Assembly: GCF_005049045.1 (NCBI RefSeq)
Contig: NZ_SUPK01000004.1
Coordinates: 124,001 to 188,000, forward strand
Source of the DNA: Cohnella pontilimi
GTDB lineage: Bacteria; Bacillota; Bacilli; Paenibacillales; Paenibacillaceae
Reading direction: 5' to 3'
Length of the DNA stretch: 64,000 nucleotides
The notes below the pieces were generated by a model, which saw only the letters and a program-made list of their open reading frames with translations, did not search any database and was not told the DNA's origin. Position numbers and translations under genes: made by a program. Of this stretch, positions 9,554 through 17,712 are shown in pieces (within the stretch, counting starts at the first letter, position 1; each line of letters opens with the position of its first letter).

Positions 9554-11179
9554 TTAATCCCTCTGTGTAATATTTCTCTCTCTAGTTATCCACCATTTGG
9601 AAATGTCTTCTACACTATAACCAGGAGGAGGACCATCAATCCAAGCCTTGTGGAATCTAACATCATTACTTTTTGGTCTAGGTGCAGGTGGATCAAACAG
9701 CACCTTTCCGGGCAATGTCATTGCATCACCTGTTACTAGGGCTTCTCCGTCCCTTAAACTGGATAATATATCAGCCTGATCGCCTAAAGTGTCAGGAAGT
9801 AAACGCTTTATTTTATTTTGATCAAGATCGTTTGTTAGTCTTAGTGTGACGAAAGTACCGCATTGGGACAACACAGTAGATGATATATTTGAAGGCCTTT
9901 GTGTAACTACAATTAAGCTTAATCCATACTTACGCCCTTCTTTAGCAACTTTCTCAACTCTTTCTAAACAGAGCGTATATTTTGATGATGAATCTTCGGG
10001 AATATAAGTATGAGCTTCCTCCAAAATTAAAGCTATTGGCAAGTTTTCAGGATCCATGTCCCAATATCTGTAATCAAAACATAGTCTAGTTAGTACCCCT
10101 ACACATATGGTTCTTACTTCAGCCGGTAAACCACTTAAATCTAAAACAGAAATATATTTTTGGTTATCAGAGTCTAATCCTAAAATAAACTTAAAATAAG
10201 CGGCAAGACTCTTCTTCTCATCCATATCACGTTTTAAAAATGAGAATCTTGTATCATTATGTATACTCTGTATTTTTAAAATCATTTTATTAAATGGATC
10301 TCTTTTTGCTTCAGTTGTTTCTCCGTCACGTTTTCTGGATATTTTACCAATAAGTGTATCCATGTCAAAATATATTGGACTATCAACGGAAACTTTTTGA
10401 TCTTCAGGTTCCGGTATATCTAATCTCTTCAATTCCTCAATCATTTCTTTTATGTACATTTTCTGTGTACCACCAGCTTCTGGATAGTATATGCTAATAA
10501 ATTCATCTAAATCCAAAAACCAATATGGCAATGAAAAGCTATCCCATTCAATACAATTCGCCTTTTGTTGCCAGGTTCCTGAAAAAGCATTCGTATACTC
10601 ATTATGAATATCAAAAAAAATTAACCTTGGTTTCGGATAACTCTCCAATATTGATTGTGCTATTCTTGCCACAGTACTACTTTTTCCGCTGCCAGTTGTA
10701 CCTACAATTGCAGTATGTCTACCCAATAACTTATCTAGATTTAGATATGCATCCCCCGCTCCATTCATTGAGCGTCTGCCAACCTTGAAGTATTTTTTTC
10801 TCTCTTCTTCATCTAGATTTATTCCTAATAAGAAATTGACTTGCTCGCCATTGAGGAGAAAAGCATCACACCCAATGGATGGCAACTTATCAGCCCCGCG
10901 TGTAAATCGACCATCTACACCTTTACTTCCAATTATAGAAAGTTCAACTATTTTGTTTTCCACAATGTTCTCTCTACGCTCTACTTCTTCAATTAATACA
11001 CGAGTTATTGTACATATTGTGTCTCCATGGAAACCACCGCAGTTTACAAATGATCCTACTTCTACATAAAGAGTTGTATCTCCATCTAAATTCCTTAAAG
11101 ATTCCGCTTTAACTGTAACTTTGCTGCCATCAACACTTATTACCTTGCCAAAGGATAGTGCACTCTTTCTTAGATCCAA
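9554..11179 (-). CDS. HerA-type DNA-translocating ATPase
   Basis: A 541-residue protein with an N-terminal beta-barrel (HAS-barrel-like, about 10-110). The FtsK-HerA motor has Walker A AIVGTTGSGKSSTVARI at about residues 156-172, followed by LIFFDIHNEY, Walker B ALILEEAHTYIPE near 381-393, VVTQRPSNISSTVLSQC near 423-439 and an LRLTND arginine segment. HerA proteins form hexamers that move on DNA and load nucleases (NurA in archaea; SIR2 or DUF4297 partners in phage defence). The start is a TTG with GGAGGGG 6 nt upstream, and no in-frame ATG is better placed. It is the first gene of the two-gene cassette, and its codon use is AT-rich like its partner. Confidence 0.85.
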   Translation of the reverse strand: MDLRKSALSFGKVISVDGSKVTVKAESLRNLDGDTTLYVEVGSFVNCGGFHGDTICTITRVLIEEVERRENIVENKIVELSIIGSKGVDGRFTRGADKLPSIGCDAFLLNGEQVNFLLGINLDEEERKKYFKVGRRSMNGAGDAYLNLDKLLGRHTAIVGTTGSGKSSTVARIAQSILESYPKPRLIFFDIHNEYTNAFSGTWQQKANCIEWDSFSLPYWFLDLDEFISIYYPEAGGTQKMYIKEMIEELKRLDIPEPEDQKVSVDSPIYFDMDTLIGKISRKRDGETTEAKRDPFNKMILKIQSIHNDTRFSFLKRDMDEKKSLAAYFKFILGLDSDNQKYISVLDLSGLPAEVRTICVGVLTRLCFDYRYWDMDPENLPIALILEEAHTYIPEDSSSKYTLCLERVEKVAKEGRKYGLSLIVVTQRPSNISSTVLSQCGTFVTLRLTNDLDQNKIKRLLPDTLGDQADILSSLRDGEALVTGDAMTLPGKVLFDPPAPRPKSNDVRFHKAWIDGPPPGYSVEDISKWWITRERNITQRD

Positions 11180-11262
11180 AATAACCCCTCCAATATTTCA
11201 CATTTTTAGTTGCTTTGCTTCAGTATTTTCGACAAACGAATGTAAAATCCTGTATCATATTG

Positions 11263-11306
11263 TTGAATTTAAAAAGAACCCTTTTTTGGGTTCTTTTTAA
11301 ATTCAA
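11263..11306. terminator. Perfect 19-bp inverted repeat, likely bidirectional terminator
   Basis: TTGAATTTAAAAAGAACCC (11263-11281) is repeated inverted at 11288-11306 around a T6 loop. The stem carries T-rich arms on both strands, so it can stop transcription in either direction. It lies in the gap between the HerA start and the end of the GIY-YIG gene and insulates the two operons. A MITE-like origin is possible. Confidence 0.6.
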
Positions 11307-11377
11307 AAGTAAGTTTTAATCCATCATGTGTGCAAACTATATGTCTACGTTCACCGTATCATAAATAGAGCGAAAAT

Positions 11378-11404
11378 GAAGGACGCCTCGATTCGGCGTC
11401 CTTC
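11378..11404 (-). terminator. Terminator after the GIY-YIG gene
   Basis: A 10-bp stem pairs GAAGGACGCC with GGCGTCCTTC around a 7-nt loop. On the minus strand it is followed by ATTTT, a weak T tract. It lies 31 bp past the stop codon. Confidence 0.6.
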
Positions 11405-11434
11405 ACAGTTGGAATGGGGTGTGAAGCTTCATCT

Positions 11435-12619
11435 TTACTGAGCAATACCAACCAAACTAGCCTTCTTAGGATCATATACCACATCAGTAATTGAGCCGTC
11501 GCGAATACGGCTCACCGCTTCGTCAATTACGTGCAGTGGCACGAGAAACCATTCCTGCGGCCGTACCGGGTGGCCGAAACGGTCATGAATAGTAAGGTCG
11601 AGCTGAGCCGGTGCGAAAATGCGGTGGAATAACCCCTCTAGCTTCGTACGGTTGATACCGGCCAATTTGTATGTGGCAATGACATCAACATCCGCCAACA
11701 GATAGGTGGCATCGTGCGCTGCATTGGCGATGCGGGTTTCTACTTTACCTCCAGTAACTCCAATCTTGTGAATGAGTTCACGGTGCTCCGAAACGAAGGG
11801 ATGATTGGATAGGCTGCGAAGGACATAAATAGTACCACTTTCGATATCAGCTTCATCCCAAGTCTCACTGAACAAAGGCCCTAAATCAGGATCAGTCAAG
11901 CGGCGCCCAGCTTCATCTTTGTATAACGCGCGCTGCAAGGACCTGAGCAAGAGATTACTTTCGGTAGCGTTGGAGTAAATGACTCTGAGCCGCGCATCAG
12001 GATGTCCATTCGGTGCCCTAAACTCTTCTCCCTTCTCAGCTACGTAGGCAAGTTGGCCGCCCAAGACAAAGAAGTCGCCCGTGTTGACACTCGCATCCTT
12101 ACCAAATGGCCGTGCTTGTCGAATGCCGGATTTGAGTTCACGCTCAGTCTGCTCAAACAGAGGCCGAAAGTGCTCGAAGTCTTGGCACTTCTCACGATTA
12201 GCAATTTCTTCTGCAGCCTGTATTTCAGCACGGGAGCGAACGTGTCGCAGTTCTGTAATGTCGGTTGGACCAGTCGCGCCTTCGAGTTCGGCGAGCAGTT
12301 CATCGTCATCCAGTGACTTTATTGGGTCGACCGGCGCAATCTCCACTCCACTTAGTAGTCCTTGATTATCAAGTGAAGCAAGAAGAGCCCGGCATTCTTC
12401 CTGTTCACGAAGGCGATCGAGTCGCACGGCGTAAAGCCTCTCAAAAATATCATTATCTTCACCATGTTGGGGCGCACGGCCATACTGTTCGACAAATTGC
12501 TGGATTTCTTCAAACCCCGCAATAATACGTTCCTCACGAGGTGTGTGAGAACGTTCCTTTACGATCTCATATTCCACACCAAGCTCTCTGAGAAGTTCGT
12601 CATCAGAAAGGCTAGACAT
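11435..12619 (-). CDS. GIY-YIG nuclease subunit of a three-gene R-M-like system
   Basis: A 394-residue protein. The C-terminal domain is a GIY-YIG (T5orf172-like) nuclease: GTIYVLRS near residue 268, LIHKIGVT near 286, an Arg in ETRIANA and the catalytic Glu in TKLEGLFHRIF near 333. The N-terminal half is acidic and holds two copies of a short motif, SLSDDELLRELG (3-14) and SLDDDELLAELE (102-113). Between them is a block, QFVEQYGRAPQ...DIFERLYAVRLDRLR, that resembles the end of the helicase encoded just upstream. The ATG follows the helicase stop directly and has a GGAGGAGG site. It probably cuts DNA once the helicase and methyltransferase have judged it foreign. Confidence 0.78.
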   Translation of the reverse strand: MSSLSDDELLRELGVEYEIVKERSHTPREERIIAGFEEIQQFVEQYGRAPQHGEDNDIFERLYAVRLDRLREQEECRALLASLDNQGLLSGVEIAPVDPIKSLDDDELLAELEGATGPTDITELRHVRSRAEIQAAEEIANREKCQDFEHFRPLFEQTERELKSGIRQARPFGKDASVNTGDFFVLGGQLAYVAEKGEEFRAPNGHPDARLRVIYSNATESNLLLRSLQRALYKDEAGRRLTDPDLGPLFSETWDEADIESGTIYVLRSLSNHPFVSEHRELIHKIGVTGGKVETRIANAAHDATYLLADVDVIATYKLAGINRTKLEGLFHRIFAPAQLDLTIHDRFGHPVRPQEWFLVPLHVIDEAVSRIRDGSITDVVYDPKKASLVGIAQ

Positions 12620-14704
12620 CTATATTCCTCCTCCCCGACCTTCTGCGGCCTTCTGTTGCGCGGAATAGCGCTGCAACGCTGCGACGCCTTCCGCCATACG
12701 TTTCTCCCATGGATCTTGCGCGTTTATGTCCGGCAGTCGCCCACGTTCCTTCTTGAATTGCACAGCCCGTTCAGTCAATGCTCTGGCCTCTTCGTAGGAT
12801 ATGCTAACGCGCTTTGCAGCAATAACAGCCGCAACCTGTTTCAGACTATCCTCGCTTAACGCCTTGGCGAGGATCGCATATGCCTCGCTGAATGGATTGA
12901 TCCGGTCGATTAGATCAATATCTAGTTCACGCACGTCCATTACGAACTTGCGAACTCCATCGATAAAGGCGGTGTTGGCGGTAGGTTCGCTGCTGCCCCC
13001 CGTTCCCCCAAGCGCAGTTTGCTTAGCCTGTTGCGCTAGGTTCAAGGCAGCGATAGCGTGCTGGCGAACCGCTTCCTGGTCCTCTTCGCCGAGTTCGGGG
13101 TACTTTTCCTTGATAATCTTGCCCATCCGAACCTGGGTCAGTTCCTCCGGCACCATTTCGTCGTCAAACAAGCCGCGCTCAATGGTATTCTTGTCCTGAA
13201 CGAATGTCGCGATGACTTCGTTCAGGTCCTCTCGACATATGCGCACGGCTTCCTCGCTCTTGGGTTCGGAGAGGCCCTTGATCTCGATCTGCAACTGCCC
13301 CGTTTCGTGGTTAAAGCCGACGTTACACTTTCCTGGGTCATAACCGCCGTCTCCATAGTCAAACCCTTGCACCGGACCGTTCGCTGAATTCTTTGACTTG
13401 AACTCAAAACGAGGCGAAAGGACCTGTTCCATCAGCAAGCTGGCAGCAATGGCCTTCAGGGTATCATTCACGGCCTCGGTAACGGCCTGCTCGGAGGCAT
13501 CAGGTTCGGCAATCAGATTGGTAAATCGAGCGCGAGTTTTGCCAGGCGCGTCGCGGGTTGCGCGGCCGATGATTTGTACAATCTCAGTGAGACTCGCCCG
13601 ATAGCCAACCGTAAGTGCGTGCTCACACCAAATCCAGTCAAAGCCTTCCTTAGCCATTCCAAGCGCGATGATGATGTCCACATGATCGCGATTATTCTTA
13701 TGGGCAGGATCTTTCAAAGCGGCAGACACCCGGTCGCGCTTCGTCGGGTCGTCATCCACCAGATCGGCGATCCGGAGGATTCGGCCGCTTGGCGTCTTGA
13801 CCTGCTGAAAGCCGGTCGCGGCGTCAGTCCCTTGCCATTCCCCCAACTCTTCAATGATGTGCTCCACTTCCCTGATCTTGTCCTTCGTGCTCTCGCGTGA
13901 ATTGACATTCGGGATGTGGATGATGGTTTTCTCAGCCGGGTCGAGCACTTTAAGGATGTCATTGGTGTATGAGCCGGAGTAGAAGAAATAGCCGATGTCC
14001 AGTTGCTTCAAATATTCGTAACCATTAAGTTGCTCGTAGTAAGTATAGGTGACGGTGTCGAACTTCGACTCGTCCTGCGGGGCTAGCACTGCCTCAGCAT
14101 CGCCTCGGAAATAAGAACCGGTCATCGCCACGATATGCACAAGATCGCGGGCGATAAACTGTCCGAGATGCAGGCCGAGTTTGTTATCAGGGTTCGACGA
14201 AACATGGTGAAACTCATCAACGGCGATCAGTCTGTTATCGAATGCCTCCACCCCAAACTCATCGACAGCGAATCGGAAGGTAGCATGTGTACAGACTAAT
14301 ACCTTGTCGTTGCTTTCGAGGAACGCGCCAACGGATTTTACCTTGCCGCCATTATCCGAACCCGGCGCGTTGCAAAGGTTCCATTTTGGCTCCACACTCC
14401 AGTCGGCCCAAAAGCCAAACTGGCTCAGCGGCTCATTGTTGAAGCTCGAACCAATTGACTTCTCCGGTACCACAATGATCGCCTGCTTGAGCCCTTGATT
14501 CTGAAGTTTATCGAGGGCGATGAACATTAGCGCCCGGCTCTTACCAGATGCCGGCGGTGACTTAATAAGTAGGTACTGCTCGCCGCGCCGTTCATAGGCT
14601 CGTTCCTGCATCGTTCGCATTCCCAGCGCATTGGCCTTAGTCGAGTTCCCGTTGCGTGCGTATGTCACAGTAATAGTAGGGATCGATTTATTTCCGTTAG
14701 TCAC
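12620..14704 (-). CDS. DEAD/DEAH-type superfamily 2 helicase of the same system
   Basis: A 694-residue protein. The helicase motifs are in order: motif I PPASGKSRALMF near 46-57, motif II AVDEFHHVS near 161-169, motif III VAMTGSYF near 193-200, and motif VI EIVQIIGRATRDAPGKTRARF near 373-393. The start is a GTG that overlaps the TGA of the methyltransferase (GTGA), so translation is coupled. The C-terminal 50 residues contain QFKKERGRLPD...PWEKRMAEGVAALQR, which recurs in the nuclease encoded next. The role is ATP-driven translocation or unwinding, as in type I, III and ISP restriction enzymes. Here the motor is a separate polypeptide. Confidence 0.85.
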   Translation of the reverse strand: MTNGNKSIPTITVTYARNGNSTKANALGMRTMQERAYERRGEQYLLIKSPPASGKSRALMFIALDKLQNQGLKQAIIVVPEKSIGSSFNNEPLSQFGFWADWSVEPKWNLCNAPGSDNGGKVKSVGAFLESNDKVLVCTHATFRFAVDEFGVEAFDNRLIAVDEFHHVSSNPDNKLGLHLGQFIARDLVHIVAMTGSYFRGDAEAVLAPQDESKFDTVTYTYYEQLNGYEYLKQLDIGYFFYSGSYTNDILKVLDPAEKTIIHIPNVNSRESTKDKIREVEHIIEELGEWQGTDAATGFQQVKTPSGRILRIADLVDDDPTKRDRVSAALKDPAHKNNRDHVDIIIALGMAKEGFDWIWCEHALTVGYRASLTEIVQIIGRATRDAPGKTRARFTNLIAEPDASEQAVTEAVNDTLKAIAASLLMEQVLSPRFEFKSKNSANGPVQGFDYGDGGYDPGKCNVGFNHETGQLQIEIKGLSEPKSEEAVRICREDLNEVIATFVQDKNTIERGLFDDEMVPEELTQVRMGKIIKEKYPELGEEDQEAVRQHAIAALNLAQQAKQTALGGTGGSSEPTANTAFIDGVRKFVMDVRELDIDLIDRINPFSEAYAILAKALSEDSLKQVAAVIAAKRVSISYEEARALTERAVQFKKERGRLPDINAQDPWEKRMAEGVAALQRYSAQQKAAEGRGGGI

Positions 14705-17472
14705 GCGTCTACCCCCTTCTTTTTCTTATTAGTCAGTTTCGTAGAGGTCGTCATCTTGGTGTAAAGCTCGAACAGTTTTTCCAGCCGTTCGGTGTCGTTG
14801 CGGAAACGACGGCCAACATAGATACGCTCTAGTACTTCATCGTTACGCTTATGCGCCTCGCGTAGATCAGCAGGCATGTTGTCCGGGTCATAAAGTTCGG
14901 CGATCGTCGCTGGAAAGTGTGCCTCACGCGCCAATAGAATGTCCTCGGCACAATGGGTAAGGTCGGCCTTGTTCTTCTCCGTCAGTGTAGAGACGGGGAA
15001 TGTGTTCCATCCTATTGTATTTGAGTACCTTAATCGAGTCTCTAATTGTCCACAAACCGTTTTGACCCACACCATATGCAATCGCGAAGCTATTACGGCC
15101 ATATTCCAAAGAGGCGCGTCGAAAAGAACAAAGGCAAGATTACTTACTATTGTTTCCGCTGTCGCAAGCCCTACCGGAAGATACTCGCGGCTCTCCGATG
15201 ATACGGTAGCAACAACAATACAATTCTTTTTTGGATGGCCCGCAACCTGGACGAATCGATGCGGTTGTGATGCAAATTTCCTAGTTGATTCCGCAGCCGA
15301 TTGGAGGCGGTTCTCTGCCACCAATTTCAATCGCTGCGCTATAAATTCACTTTTCCTTGATACCTCTACCGCGTCGTCTTCAATCCACAGGCAATACCGA
15401 AGCCTACCGTTTATCAATTCGTCCGAACCGACAAATCGCTTGATGAAGGGCCGAGCAGTGACGTCTTCAGCCATAACCTTCGCTGCCAGTTCACTATCCA
15501 GTAACAGATGCCCACCATCACGCGGCATGTTGCCGAACAGCATAGGCGACTGCTGGCCAATAGGATTATTGGTATTCTGCACATAGGCTAGGCTATTTGG
15601 TACCAGATACGGGCCTATTGCCGAGCACTGCTTAACCAAGCCATCCTGATACAGCCTTTTCGGCGAAACGGAACTCTTTCCTAAGCCGACGATCACCACG
15701 GTAACACCTGCGTTATGGCTGGCCAGATTGGCCCACTTAAAAGATGTGTGTGCAAAGCGGATTTCACACCCTCGCTGAAACACCACTGGCCACACATCAA
15801 TGGCTTGCTGACCCTGACAAACACTGTTGGTGGCTACAAATGCGCCAACAGCGCTCGGCTCAGTGTCAATGTAGTCCATTATTTTTGCGAACCACCCTGT
15901 GACGTAATCCGTTGTCTTGGCGAGCTTTGGGTGTTTCGACCATGAATTGGCCAGGTCCTTTTTCTGCTCGTCAGTTTGCCACTTACTACCTTTGTACGGT
16001 GGGTTGCCGCAGATGTACGTTTCGCCTCCCTCATTCTCGAAGTCGATCTCCGCTTGATCCAATGGCGTGCTGAAAAGATCATCGGTATGGATTTTCACAC
16101 CTGTTCCAGTTGGTGGGCAAATACTCAGCCAATCTAGCCACAGAGCATTTCCGCAGGTGATCCAGTTGTCAGCAGATAGTGGCAAAAATTCGGCAAGGGC
16201 GAGTGTTGGTCCACGATAAAGTACATTGCATTGGTATTCTGCGATAATGAGGGCGAGACGCGCAATTTCAGCTGAAAAATGGCGCAGTTCGATGCCACGG
16301 AAGTTGGTCAACGGTATGTCGCTCTCACGCCCATGTTCGCCGCGTCGTTCGTTGATAATATTTTCTATCTCCCGCATTTGCTTATATGCAATGACTAGGA
16401 AGTTACCTGAGCCACAGGCAGGATCAAAAACCCTAATCCTGGATAAACGTTTCCGCAAGTTGAGCAACATTCGAGGATTGTCGCCCGCTGCTTCAAGCTG
16501 GGTTCGCAAGTCATCCAAGTACAGAGGATCGAGTACCTTCAGGATGTTTGGCACACTCGTGTAATGCATGCCGAGCGCACCACGTTCCTCATCGTCCGCA
16601 ACCGCTTGGATCATCGAGCCGAAGATGTCAGGGTTTATCTTGGTCCAGTCAAGATTACCGATGTGCAGAAGGTAGGAGCGCGCAATTTTGCTAAACTTGG
16701 GGACATCTACACTGTCAGAAAAAAGTCCCCCGTTCACATAAGGGAACGTGTCGGCCCAGCGTGGTAATTTCACTTTTTCGCGGTCAAGATTATTCGTGTT
16801 CATGGCGCGGAAGATTTCACTAATCACTTCATGCGTATTTGAAGCATCAGTTGCACTCATCTGCTCGATCGTGTCGGTAAACAGACGTATCCCGCTAAAG
16901 ATACCGGTATCTTCGGCAAAAAAGCAAAATATCAGTCGAGCCATAAAGTGGTTCATCTCATGACGCCGTTCGGTTGTTCCCCACTGCGGATTGTCTTTCA
17001 GCAGCTCGACATAGAGCCGGTTCAACCGACCTGTCGCACGAATATCGAAAGAGCTGTCGCGTACCTGCTTAACGGTCGTGATCCCGGCAAGTGACAAGAA
17101 AAAGCCAAAGTGATTCGGGAAATCCTGATAGGCACAAACGAGCGGTGGTTCATCAGAATCAAGCTCCTCCGCCTGAAAATCCACGCCATCTGTAGCAAGA
17201 ATATATCGTGCTCTCGCTCTGATTGTGGCTCGGCTCTCTTTCAGTGCAGCTAGTGTCTTATAAACTTCGCCATGTTGAGCAACCGCGATATGAATGTTGT
17301 TCGTTTGTAGGACACCGCCCAGGTCCGACTTATTCGATTCGCCTGAGCGCAGGCGCTTGATTGTCGTTTCCTTGTTTCCGAACGCCCGCAGGAAGGCAAA
17401 CGGAAACTCATCCTTATCAAAAGGTTGGGTCGCTAATTCGGAAACGGCTGCTTCAATCTCTACCGGGTTCAT
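14701..17472 (-). CDS. MmeI/YeeA-like N6-adenine DNA methyltransferase
   Basis: A 923-residue class I methyltransferase. Motif I is VFDPACGSGNFLVIAY at about 345-360 (SAM binding), and motif IV is ICGNPPYKGSKW near 486 (the NPPY of N6-adenine enzymes). A helical linker with NHFMARLIFCFFAEDTGIF near 178-196 is the MmeI/YeeA-type spacer. The part after motif IV (about 600-880) is the likely target recognition domain. I see no PD-(D/E)XK motif at the N-terminus, unlike MmeI itself, so the nuclease is presumably the separate GIY-YIG protein. It is the first gene of the three-gene operon. Confidence 0.85.
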   Translation of the reverse strand: MNPVEIEAAVSELATQPFDKDEFPFAFLRAFGNKETTIKRLRSGESNKSDLGGVLQTNNIHIAVAQHGEVYKTLAALKESRATIRARARYILATDGVDFQAEELDSDEPPLVCAYQDFPNHFGFFLSLAGITTVKQVRDSSFDIRATGRLNRLYVELLKDNPQWGTTERRHEMNHFMARLIFCFFAEDTGIFSGIRLFTDTIEQMSATDASNTHEVISEIFRAMNTNNLDREKVKLPRWADTFPYVNGGLFSDSVDVPKFSKIARSYLLHIGNLDWTKINPDIFGSMIQAVADDEERGALGMHYTSVPNILKVLDPLYLDDLRTQLEAAGDNPRMLLNLRKRLSRIRVFDPACGSGNFLVIAYKQMREIENIINERRGEHGRESDIPLTNFRGIELRHFSAEIARLALIIAEYQCNVLYRGPTLALAEFLPLSADNWITCGNALWLDWLSICPPTGTGVKIHTDDLFSTPLDQAEIDFENEGGETYICGNPPYKGSKWQTDEQKKDLANSWSKHPKLAKTTDYVTGWFAKIMDYIDTEPSAVGAFVATNSVCQGQQAIDVWPVVFQRGCEIRFAHTSFKWANLASHNAGVTVVIVGLGKSSVSPKRLYQDGLVKQCSAIGPYLVPNSLAYVQNTNNPIGQQSPMLFGNMPRDGGHLLLDSELAAKVMAEDVTARPFIKRFVGSDELINGRLRYCLWIEDDAVEVSRKSEFIAQRLKLVAENRLQSAAESTRKFASQPHRFVQVAGHPKKNCIVVATVSSESREYLPVGLATAETIVSNLAFVLFDAPLWNMAVIASRLHMVWVKTVCGQLETRLRYSNTIGWNTFPVSTLTEKNKADLTHCAEDILLAREAHFPATIAELYDPDNMPADLREAHKRNDEVLERIYVGRRFRNDTERLEKLFELYTKMTTSTKLTNKKKKGVDA

Positions 17473-17610
17473 GCTATTTTTCCTCCAAGTTCAGTTCTGT
17501 TGCCGACATGAAGCCGTAGTGCATTCACTACGGCGATAGTAAAGGCTATGCCGATATGTGTCTCTCAAAGTTTGCAAAGACATTTCATATAACTAGATTA
17601 CCATATTCAA

Positions 17611-17651
17611 AACAAAAATGGCCTATCTAGGTTGCTAACCTAGACGGCCAT
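17611..17651 (-). terminator. Terminator of the Wadjet operon
   Basis: Inverted repeats ATGGCC/GGCCAT enclose CTAGGTT/AACCTAG (17618-17651). On the minus strand they are followed by TTTTTGTTTTG. It lies about 60 bp past the jetD stop. Confidence 0.8.
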
Positions 17652-17712
17652 AGAGACTATGATAAAAATTAATATGCTTTATTTCTCCAGATCAAAGCAC
17701 AGATTCGAATTA

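Noticed and set aside
11435..17472. DISARM or BREX for the methyltransferase-helicase set
   Set aside because: The DrmB, DrmC, PglZ and BrxC-type genes that define those systems are missing, and the third gene is a GIY-YIG nuclease.
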